Below are positions 44,001 to 50,456 of a stretch of 64,000 nucleotides of DNA, one piece after another (the first letter of the stretch is position 1; each line of letters starts with the position of its first letter). Both the position numbers and the translations under genes were made by a program. The DNA is taken from positions 1-64,000 of the forward strand of contig CAKRYD010000001.1 of NCBI GenBank assembly GCA_934426255.1. Direction: 5' to 3'. A model generated the notes under the pieces. It was not told where the DNA came from and did not search any database. It worked only from the letters and a program-made list of their open reading frames with translations. The DNA comes from an uncultured Bacteroidaceae bacterium (GTDB lineage: Bacteria > Bacteroidota > Bacteroidia > Bacteroidales > Bacteroidaceae).

Positions 44001-44842
44001 TTCAATATTTTGAATTGGAAAAGTTGTTTGAAGATACACGCGATTGGAAAGCCTTGCGAAAGACTATCGATGAAAGCTATGACCATTTGCGTGAAATCAA
44101 CTTTAAGGTGGAATCGGTCTCACAGCATATCTTACAGTTGCAAAGAGCTTCATGCCGTCCGTCTGAATCACCCGATGAAACACAACAAGCCTTACAGATG
44201 CGTTATGACAATGGGATAAGGCATCAAAAAGAAATAGAGCTTTTGCTGGGAAAAGCCGAGACCCGCTTATCTATGCACGAGGAAACAGAAAGGCAAATGA
44301 GCAGTTATGACAAAGAAAGGCAAGAATTGGAGCAAAATGCGCTGCATTGGAACCAGCTAAGCCGAGTCATAGGAAGTGCTGATGGTAAACGTTTTCGCGA
44401 AATTGCTCAATGCTACACTTTTGAAATTCTTATAGGTTACGCAAATATGCATTTGCGTAATCTGACAACGCGTTACCGCTTGAAGGCTCGACGTGGAACG
44501 CTTTGGGTAGATATAATCGATAGAGATATGCTATCGCAAGTTCGTGGAGTCAATTCTCTTTCAGGTGGCGAAACATTCATAGTGAGCCTTGCCTTGGCTC
44601 TCGGGTTGTCCTCTCTCAGTTCATGCGGCAGTAATATCGGAAGTCTTTTTATAGATGAAGGATTTGGCAATCTGGATAACAATAGTCTCGACATGGTTAT
44701 TTCCGCATTGGAAGGATTGCAGTATCTACAAGGAAGGAAAGTTGGCATCATCAGCCATACCGAGCAAATACGCTCACGTATTGCACCACAGATACACCTG
44801 CTCAAGTCGCAGGGAGGAAAAAGCCGCATAGAAATACGGTAA
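41090..44842 (+). CDS. sbcC: Exonuclease subunit SbcC (Rad50-like)
   Basis: A 1250-residue SMC-like ATPase, larger than E. coli SbcC (1048). The Walker A motif GNTGAGKSTILDAICLGLYG (about residues 36-55) is at the N-terminus; the signature SGGETFIVSLALALGLS and Walker B FIDEGFGNLD near 1150-1200 are at the C-terminus. Long coiled coils are interrupted by a zinc hook, CPVC (about residues 613-616) in GNACPVCGAKHHPY. All functional parts look intact. The role is ATP-driven tethering and DNA end processing with SbcD. The gene is AT-richer than its neighbours on the left. Confidence 0.95.
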   Translation: MKIDKIELCNLASLEGTHIIDFTQEPLKSAGLFAITGNTGAGKSTILDAICLGLYGRAPRFENGERLRNLGLTAGEDEKPQLSATDVRNILRRGQTGGYSRITFSLPDGSVYEASWSVRQKRTGTYDSVQRGLRKLAPKHEEYDAREVPERIAGLIHLTYEQFTRTVILAQNSFANFLHAKQSEKSLLLENLTGTELFGRISKIVYEEAAQAQKQYDGLLKKIEGIASNRLDDDSLARLKEELTLYRGQYSRETSNLKCLEEQLKWYEEYNTTRKELDEGRKLQFEAQRAYNSLYDKKQMLERYDSVQPFQGLYHSIKQIKLDLSHLKEQIARKQKEINEQKANLEKASQRYNLAKRKLLEVQNMHEQKLPQFNQGHTIEGEISAIEADLKKKQEELNVQRSDIGSKKEELSVKETRRDEIIKQIENIRQEQLSIAMHKPLIDNLESVKVQLERAAELEVLSEKLAKKQREDSNELATLKEHRQKLEQERNQLQSDLQSLKDELRIHEQANHGMDSATLQQRLAYLSDLHRRSRSAFNLWGRIANDYSEIENKENEIRRRGSSLTTLKEEVASLSRKLDAFIESRNVLRVSYMLSQSDNIKELRRQLKEGNACPVCGAKHHPYHSETELELGRLLSDLEKNYQAAENDVVSTREQLASKQQQLAEEQGQLQIERDYLERKKEQLRHDLTEWKDYEDMDKSFKDSSATVNRQVRSTLIMQLLDNAERDVKQQTEVNTQFNIHQTAINRINLSMRHNAEVQQENYRNLSAVITEIKVMESRIAASQKQQEQNTVEGTNLLNEADKRMTLPLWKDKWKRSHDGVLQEISTLAETWHRSEVSLREAQQQEFKLQEEINALLNWLTDKKQFATGLEQKIHNLQQSVDNRHRQMRLMFGELSLAQAQKQMQDRLQDASAEADLCRKDFDAATEITQKLQGEMKNLNLLQQQRDAELLDTRSQLDYRISRYNNDHSTLQYFELEKLFEDTRDWKALRKTIDESYDHLREINFKVESVSQHILQLQRASCRPSESPDETQQALQMRYDNGIRHQKEIELLLGKAETRLSMHEETERQMSSYDKERQELEQNALHWNQLSRVIGSADGKRFREIAQCYTFEILIGYANMHLRNLTTRYRLKARRGTLWVDIIDRDMLSQVRGVNSLSGGETFIVSLALALGLSSLSSCGSNIGSLFIDEGFGNLDNNSLDMVISALEGLQYLQGRKVGIISHTEQIRSRIAPQIHLLKSQGGKSRIEIR

Positions 44843-44915
44843 AAGAAAAATGCAATGAAGGCCAGGCTTTAAAGTCTTTAACTCTTGATGCTGATGCAAT
44901 TCGACTTTTATGTCG

Positions 44916-44923
44916 TAACTTTG
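44916..44923 (+). promoter_or_regulatory. -7 box (TAACTTTG) for malate dehydrogenase
   Basis: TAnnTTTG match 45 bp upstream of the ATG at 44968. Confidence 0.55.
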
Positions 44924-44967
44924 CGCAAGAATAATATGATATAACTACTCTTTAAACACATATCATC

Positions 44968-45960
44968 ATGAAGTTTTTAACAAATGACAAACTTGTGATT
45001 GTTGGTGCAGCCGGTATGATAGGCTCCAACATGGTTCAGACAGCCCTAATGATGGGCCTGACAAATGACATCTGCTTGTATGATGTTTTTTCTCCGGAAG
45101 GCGTTGCCGAGGAAATGCGTCAAAGTGGCTTCGGTGATGTAAAAATTACTGCCACTACAGACGTAAAAGAAGCTTTCACAAACGCCAAGTATATCATATC
45201 TTCAGGTGGTGCGCCACGCAAACAAGGCATGACACGTGAAGATTTGCTGAAAGGAAATTGTGAGATAGCTGAAGGATTAGGCAAGAATATCAAGACTTAT
45301 TGTCCTGATGTAAAGCACGTGGTCATTATCTTCAATCCTGCTGATTTGACCGGACTGGTGACTTTGTTGTATTCCGGATTAAAACCTTCACAAGTAACTA
45401 CACTTGCAGGACTTGACTCTACTCGTCTGCAAAGTGCATTGGCCAAGAAGTTCAATGTGCAGCAAAGCGAAGTTACAGGTTGTGCTACCTATGGCGGTCA
45501 TGGTGAACAAATGGCTGTATTTGGTTCGCACGTGAAAATCGACGGTAAACCTTTGACAGATATTATCGGAACAGCAGAGTTCCCTGAATCTGAATGGGAG
45601 CAAATGAAAGTGGACGTAACGAAGGGCGGAGCAAAGATTATAGAACTTCGTGGACGCTCTTCATTCCAAAGCCCTGCATATCTTTCCGTTGAAATGATCC
45701 GTAGCGTGATGGGAGGAGAAAAGTTTGCATGGCCTGCCGGAACTTATGTTTCTACCGATAAGTACAATCATATCATGATGGCCATGAAGACAACACTCGA
45801 TACTACGGGTTGCCATTATGAAGTACCTCAAGGAACAGCAGAGGAAAATGCCAAATTGGATGCCAGCTATGAACATCTCTGCAAAATGCGCGATGAGTTG
45901 GTAACACTCAACATCGTTCCTCCTATCTCTGAATGGAGCAAGATTAATCCCAATCTGTAA
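44968..45960 (+). CDS. mdh: Malate dehydrogenase
   Basis: A 330-residue NAD-dependent dehydrogenase of the LDH/MDH superfamily, of the type annotated as malate dehydrogenase in Bacteroides and Prevotella. The Rossmann motif is VGAAGMIGSNMV (residues 12-23); the active-site His is in CATYGGHGEQM, the catalytic Asp and Arg neighbourhood in AGLDSTRLQSALAK. It interconverts malate and oxaloacetate in the reductive branch to fumarate and succinate, the main fermentation route of these bacteria. A terminator follows. Confidence 0.92.
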   Translation: MKFLTNDKLVIVGAAGMIGSNMVQTALMMGLTNDICLYDVFSPEGVAEEMRQSGFGDVKITATTDVKEAFTNAKYIISSGGAPRKQGMTREDLLKGNCEIAEGLGKNIKTYCPDVKHVVIIFNPADLTGLVTLLYSGLKPSQVTTLAGLDSTRLQSALAKKFNVQQSEVTGCATYGGHGEQMAVFGSHVKIDGKPLTDIIGTAEFPESEWEQMKVDVTKGGAKIIELRGRSSFQSPAYLSVEMIRSVMGGEKFAWPAGTYVSTDKYNHIMMAMKTTLDTTGCHYEVPQGTAEENAKLDASYEHLCKMRDELVTLNIVPPISEWSKINPNL

Positions 45961-46000
45961 ACACTGAAAAATACAGCACATTTGTGCAAGCATAAATAAT

Positions 46001-46037
46001 ATAGCAGGCTGCATTCAAATATATTGTAGCCTGCTAT
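46001..46037 (+). terminator. Terminator after malate dehydrogenase
   Basis: ATAGCAGGCT (46001-46010) pairs with AGCCTGCTAT (46028-46037), followed by an A/T-rich tail. Confidence 0.7.
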
Positions 46038-46081
46038 TATTATATCCTGCCAAATACAGTGCGCGTTGCATCATTTTATCG

Positions 46082-46089
46082 TATCTTTG
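46082..46089 (+). promoter_or_regulatory. -7 box (TATCTTTG) for the sialate O-acetylesterase gene
   Basis: TAnnTTTG match. The transcript would start close to 46094-46097, so the in-frame ATG at 46106 is a better start than that at 46094. Confidence 0.55.
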
Positions 46090-46105
46090 TTTCATGAGAT
46101 ATTAT

Positions 46106-47530
46106 ATGAAGAACTTCCGCAGGGCTGCCTTGGTGATTTTGTTACTTTTCTCTTTCTCATCTGTGGCTAACTGTAAAGTGCGACCTGCTTCTTTGTTTGT
46201 GGATGGCATGGTGTTGCAGCAAAAGAGCAATGTCCGCATTTGGGGATGGGCCGAAGCAGGCAAGAAAGTCTCTGTCAAAGGTTCGTGGGACGGCAAGGAG
46301 TATAATTGCCAATGTGACAATGCCGGACGATGGGAATTGTCGGTCCAGACACCTGCAGCCGATGGGAAGTCTTATGAAATGGTCCTTTCGGATGGCGAGC
46401 CTTTGGTCATCCGTAATGTCGTAATGGGTGAAGTGTGGCTTGCATCTGGCCAAAGTAATATGGAGATGCCGCTTTGTGGGTGGCCGAAATTTCCATTAGC
46501 CGGTTCTTTGCGCTATATAAAAGAAGCAGAGGATTATAAAAGTAAACTACGTTTTGTCCAAGTACCTCACAATCCGTCTTTGGAGTCGGTTGGCCAACTT
46601 GATTTGCAATGGCAAGCCTGCGACTCGGTTACGGCAAAGGATTTTAGTGCGGTAGGCTACTTTTTCGGTCGTATGTTGTCGGAGCAATTAAAATGTCCGG
46701 TAGGCATTATAAGTTGTACGTTCAGTGGCACACATGTCGAGGCTTGGTCGCCCAAAGATGTGTTGCTTACTTATCCGGATGTTAATTTGCGCCCTGATTA
46801 TTTGGAGATGCTTATTCCGGCTGCCCAACCTATGGTCATGTACAATGGCATGATTCATCCGCTCGTAGGTTATACGTTAAAAGGTTTCATTTGGTATCAA
46901 GGCGAAGCTGACGTTTCAGCTTATGACAAATATGCTTTGCGTCTCAGCAATATGGTCAAGGCTTGGCGCGCGGCATGGAATGACACGAAACTGCCTTTCC
47001 TTTTTGTTGAATTGGCACCTTATAGGTATGTGGGGCTTGCTCGCAACCGTGCCCCACGGCTTCGAGATGCCCAATGGCAGGTGGCAGATAAGCTCCCAAA
47101 TGCTTCGATGATTTGCACGAACGATTTGGTTCTTCCGGACGAGTGCGATAAGATTCATCCATCCAATAAATATGATGTTGGAAAGCGCCTTTCGTGGCTT
47201 GCTCTTAACAAGATCTACCGGCAAAAGAGCTTTCAAGCCGATTATCCTCGCTATCAAAAGATGAAAGTGGATGGCGGATGCGTCAAATTGTCTTTCTGTA
47301 ATGTAAAAGATGGCTTTGCTACAATTGATAAGGTTGTGGGATTTGAAATATGTGGAAAGGATAATATCTATTATCCTGCAACAGCCCGAATCGAGGGATG
47401 CGAAATAGTTGTTTCTTCCAATAGAGTTGCGCATCCCACAGCCGTTCATTATGCCTATAAAGACTTCTTCCCGGGCAATGTGAAAAGCCAAAGCGGGATG
47501 CCGCTTGTGCCGTTCACTACTGTTCGCTGA
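46106..47530 (+). CDS. Sialate O-acetylesterase (SGNH-type)
   Basis: A 474-residue exported esterase. I choose 46106 (MKNFRRAALVILLLF) over 46094, because of the promoter position and the signal peptide. An N-terminal beta-domain (about 25-110) is followed by an SGNH-hydrolase core: block I with VWLASGQSNMEMPL carries the nucleophile Ser, GMIHPLVGYTLKGFIWYQGE and the Asp/His of DECDKIHPSNKYDVGKR complete the active site. The family removes O-acetyl groups from sialic acids or other acetylated glycans, which unlocks host mucin sugars. It abuts the convergent LuxR gene with no gap (stop at 47530, next stop at 47531). Confidence 0.88.
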   Translation: MKNFRRAALVILLLFSFSSVANCKVRPASLFVDGMVLQQKSNVRIWGWAEAGKKVSVKGSWDGKEYNCQCDNAGRWELSVQTPAADGKSYEMVLSDGEPLVIRNVVMGEVWLASGQSNMEMPLCGWPKFPLAGSLRYIKEAEDYKSKLRFVQVPHNPSLESVGQLDLQWQACDSVTAKDFSAVGYFFGRMLSEQLKCPVGIISCTFSGTHVEAWSPKDVLLTYPDVNLRPDYLEMLIPAAQPMVMYNGMIHPLVGYTLKGFIWYQGEADVSAYDKYALRLSNMVKAWRAAWNDTKLPFLFVELAPYRYVGLARNRAPRLRDAQWQVADKLPNASMICTNDLVLPDECDKIHPSNKYDVGKRLSWLALNKIYRQKSFQADYPRYQKMKVDGGCVKLSFCNVKDGFATIDKVVGFEICGKDNIYYPATARIEGCEIVVSSNRVAHPTAVHYAYKDFFPGNVKSQSGMPLVPFTTVR

Positions 47531-48121
47531 TTACATGTCGATAAGTTTATTGGCAATGGCATAAATGGTAAGGCCGCTTAGTGAGTGGATTTTCAGCTTG
47601 CGGCAAATGTTGCGCCTATGAGTCATGACCGTATAGACTGAAAGGCACAGACGGTCTCCAACTTCTTTATTAGAAAGCCCTTTTACGAGGTTAACCAATA
47701 TTTCCTTTTCGCGGCTGCTAAGCAAATCCGGCATATCTTTGTTGCCTGAATTCAGCTTTTCTGCTTTATTCTCTTCTATCGCCTGTTCGATTTTTTCGGC
47801 CGAATCATAGATGGTTATGTAACCATGATATGATTCTAAATTTCCCATCATACCCAAGTCGCTAATGATGGCAATGCATGATGTTTCCGGGTTGTTATGG
47901 CTGAATTCTGCAATATCGAAACCGCCATCAAAACGTGGTGAGACAAACAAAAAATCGAAGCGACGCACGGCCGAAAGGTTACGCAGTGATAGTTTGCTTT
48001 GTACCGATACTGTATGTATGTGTTTGCTTGTGATGTGCTCCAGCAGAGAAATGATGCCATTGCGGACAATGGGCAGATTTTCGGCTATCAGCACGTGATA
48101 GGTTTCTTTATCTGTTGTCAT
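47531..48121 (-). CDS. LuxR-family transcriptional regulator with degenerate receiver
   Basis: A 196-residue NarL/FixJ-like protein. The C-terminal domain (about 125-196) is a clear LuxR helix-turn-helix: LLSSREKEILVNLVKGLSNK and EVGDRLCLSVYTVMTHRRNI. The N-terminal region (about 8-110) has the receiver-like shape, but where the phosphoacceptor Asp should stand it reads FDFLFVSPRF, with no Asp in the strand end, so conventional phosphorylation is unlikely. It overlaps the upstream hemerythrin-domain gene by 14 bp, so they act together. Confidence 0.8.
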   Translation of the reverse strand: MTTDKETYHVLIAENLPIVRNGIISLLEHITSKHIHTVSVQSKLSLRNLSAVRRFDFLFVSPRFDGGFDIAEFSHNNPETSCIAIISDLGMMGNLESYHGYITIYDSAEKIEQAIEENKAEKLNSGNKDMPDLLSSREKEILVNLVKGLSNKEVGDRLCLSVYTVMTHRRNICRKLKIHSLSGLTIYAIANKLIDM

Positions 48122-48809
48122 CTTGCACCTTTTCTTTTAAGTGATATACGGCTGGCACGAAGATATAGTCTTCGGCCTTGCAATGGGCGTCCAAATCTTT
48201 TTCGCAGTCATAAATCTGGTACAACACGGCATTGAGTTTGTTGCGGTTGGTGTCTTCAGGACTGTATTTTATCAATATCTGTTTCAGCTCTCTCAGCTCA
48301 TCGTCTATGGAATGGTGGTTACGCGAAAATGTTTGAAGTTCAAATGAATCATCGACCTTCCCCTTCAAGAGCTTTTCAACATAAGGAAACAGCGTACGGT
48401 CTTCATAGTGCATGTGTTTTTCCACGGTGGAGATATAGCTGTCAAACTGCTTGTTGATAAGGCGGTTGATGGGGTTTTTAGAGTCTTCGTTCAGTGCTGA
48501 ATGCAGATTGGCATGTATGTGTGGAAATATGTAGTCCAGGAAGTAGATGTGCGACTGGCGCAGATAGTCAAGCAATGCTGGTACGGAAAGGTTGGCTATT
48601 TCTTCTGTCACCTGTGTATAGCCGCAATGTACGAAGTTGATAATGGCCAAAAAAGTCGTGGCATCTACTTTGTACATCCTGCATACTTCCTCAACGCTTT
48701 TGTCTCCGAAACCAAGTGACATGCCGAAACGGCTAAGCACTTGGAGCAAGTTATAGTTGTCTTCTATGATATCGGCCATGCGGTCACTGGCCTGATAGTA
48801 ATTTGCCAT
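48108..48809 (-). CDS. Hemerythrin-domain protein
   Basis: A 233-residue four-helix protein of the hemerythrin-like family. Iron-site candidates are HIHANLHSALNE, STVEKHMHYEDRTLFPYVEK (His-xxx-Glu) and RNHHSIDDEL, with HCKAEDYIFVPA near the end. An N-terminal segment (about 1-80) resembles the small helical DUF1858-like or ScdA-type N-domain, as in the iron-sulfur-repair proteins (RIC). Diiron proteins of this kind bind oxygen, NO or peroxide. Its overlap with a LuxR-type regulator suggests a redox- or NO-sensing pair; this is inference. Confidence 0.82.
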   Translation of the reverse strand: MANYYQASDRMADIIEDNYNLLQVLSRFGMSLGFGDKSVEEVCRMYKVDATTFLAIINFVHCGYTQVTEEIANLSVPALLDYLRQSHIYFLDYIFPHIHANLHSALNEDSKNPINRLINKQFDSYISTVEKHMHYEDRTLFPYVEKLLKGKVDDSFELQTFSRNHHSIDDELRELKQILIKYSPEDTNRNKLNAVLYQIYDCEKDLDAHCKAEDYIFVPAVYHLKEKVQDDNR

Positions 48810-48956
48810 GTTCTGTTGTTTTTGAGTATAAAGGTAAGAAAAATCGCAGTATTATATCTAACCGTTTTTCAGTTCTTTTCTGCTTCAAGGAAAAGATACC
48901 TGCAATTGGGTATGATGTAGGTCTTCTTCTAATCACTATGAGTGATACGTACTTCA

Positions 48957-49022
48957 GCGTTACATTTTAAAATTGCTCCCTTCCCGATGAAAAAGGAAGG
49001 GAGCAATTTTAAAATGTAACGC
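48957..49022 (-). terminator. Perfect 28-bp hairpin downstream of sufE
   Basis: Arms 48957-48984 and 48995-49022 are perfect complements over 28 bp with a 10-nt loop. It starts 13 bp past the sufE stop (49036). It is far longer than needed for a terminator and lacks a T-tract after it, so an extra role or a small mobile-element origin is possible. Confidence 0.6.
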
Positions 49023-49035
49023 ATTGTTTTTACGC

Positions 49036-49467
49036 TTATGCTTTCGTTTCGGCTTTGGTCTTAAATGCCAAGGCGTACATGCGCATTTGTTTGAGCATGG
49101 AAAGCAGCCCGTTGCTACGGGTGGGCGAGAGATGCTCGCGCAGCCCTATTTTGTCTATGAAATAAAGGTCGGCATTTAGAATGTCATCGGGTGTATGGCC
49201 ACTTAGTACTTTGATGAGCAGTGCAACAATGCCTTTAACAATTATGGCATCGCTTTCTGCGCGAAAGAACAGCTTTCCGTCATTCTCATCGCACACAAGC
49301 CATAGACGGCTTTGGCATCCCGGAATAAGGTTTGATTCGGTCTTGTCGCTTTCTGGCAAAGGTTTTTGTTCATTACCTAAATCAATCAGAACCTGGTAGC
49401 GGTCCATCCAATCGTCCAACTCGCTAAATTCTTCTACAATCTCGTCTTGTGCTTCGTTAATCGTCAT
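49036..49467 (-). CDS. sufE: SufE-family cysteine desulfurase activator
   Basis: A 143-residue SufE protein that accepts persulfide sulfur from the SufS cysteine desulfurase for Fe-S cluster assembly. The acceptor Cys is in LIPGCQSRLWLVC (about residue 51), and ADAIIVKGIVALLIKVLSG is typical. No sufS, sufB, sufC or sufD is close. It overlaps the glutaminyl cyclase gene by 4 bp (ATGA) at the tail of a five-gene operon that has no other link to sulfur metabolism. Confidence 0.92.
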   Translation of the reverse strand: MTINEAQDEIVEEFSELDDWMDRYQVLIDLGNEQKPLPESDKTESNLIPGCQSRLWLVCDENDGKLFFRAESDAIIVKGIVALLIKVLSGHTPDDILNADLYFIDKIGLREHLSPTRSNGLLSMLKQMRMYALAFKTKAETKA

Positions 49468-50456
49468 TTTTCTAAAGAATATATAAGCTGTAAAAGTGTT
49501 TGGCCTACTGCTTTCATTGTGTTTTTGTCAATGTTTTCGGGCGTATCGTTTACTGTGTGCCACGTAGGTCCGAATCCTGATTCGGCAGTAGGATAATAAG
49601 CTATGATGTCAGCCATAGGTATTCGCGCAATGCGATTTACCGGCAGGTGGTCGTCTGTGATGTAGCCTCCACTTTCGTTTTTGAAATAGGTGCTGTATCC
49701 GGCTTTTTGAGCGGCATCCCAAATTTGTCCAACTACTTCCGATGCATATTGCATGGAGAAGCCTTCGCGGTAGAAGTGCGCTCCTTGTCCGCCTACCATG
49801 TCCAGCAGAATGCCGAAGCGGAATCCTGTGGCGTGTGGGCTGTTTGACCAAAGTTGTGAGCCGAGGCACCATGTGTCGGAGTCGTCTCCTCCTTTTTCGG
49901 CCCATTGTGGCGTTCCGGCATCTTCGGCATCAAAACATACAAAGTCAATGCCGATTTCCGGCTTTTGGTTTTGCAACAACCGTGCAACCTCAAGCATTAC
50001 GGCTACACCGCTTGCGCCATCATTGGCACCTGCAATCGGAGTCTTGTAGTTGGCAGGGTTGGCATCATGGTCGGCCCAAGGACGGCTGTCCCAATGAGCG
50101 GCTATCAAGATGCGGCTTGGTGCTTTCGGGTCAAGTTGGGCGATAATGTTGTATCCTTTCATCTTGGTTCCATCGTAACGGATGAATTCAGCTTCTTGTT
50201 TAGACACGCTGAAACCGTATTGGCGGAACTTTTCTATAAGAAACTCTCCACAGGCATCGTGTGCCTTAGAGCCTACTACGCGTGGCCCGAAATGGCATTG
50301 TGTAAACACATGTGCGAGTGCGCTGTCGGCGTTGAAGTCAGGCACTACAGTAGGATTGTCTTGTTCCGGTGTATTCACCGATTGCTTTTTACCTCCGCAG
50401 CTGATGAGGAGGGCTGTGCAGAGACAAAAAAGACCAATATAAATGCTTTTTTTCAT
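49464..50456 (-). CDS. Type II (M28-like) glutaminyl cyclase lipoprotein
   Basis: A 330-residue zinc-dependent M28-fold protein. The start at 50456 (MKKSIYIGLFCLC) is preferred: it leads into the lipobox LISC (Cys20). Metal and active-site residues are readable: Asp146 in AGANDGASG, Glu178-Asp179 in FDAEDAG, Asp219 in LLDMVGGQG, and His300 in PTWHTVNDTPENID. This is the pattern of mammalian-type glutaminyl cyclases in Porphyromonas gingivalis, Tannerella forsythia and Prevotella intermedia, which convert N-terminal Gln to pyroglutamate in the periplasm. Aminopeptidase function is the alternative. It overlaps both neighbours (ATGA on each side), so translation is coupled. Confidence 0.85.
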   Translation of the reverse strand: MKKSIYIGLFCLCTALLISCGGKKQSVNTPEQDNPTVVPDFNADSALAHVFTQCHFGPRVVGSKAHDACGEFLIEKFRQYGFSVSKQEAEFIRYDGTKMKGYNIIAQLDPKAPSRILIAAHWDSRPWADHDANPANYKTPIAGANDGASGVAVMLEVARLLQNQKPEIGIDFVCFDAEDAGTPQWAEKGGDDSDTWCLGSQLWSNSPHATGFRFGILLDMVGGQGAHFYREGFSMQYASEVVGQIWDAAQKAGYSTYFKNESGGYITDDHLPVNRIARIPMADIIAYYPTAESGFGPTWHTVNDTPENIDKNTMKAVGQTLLQLIYSLEK

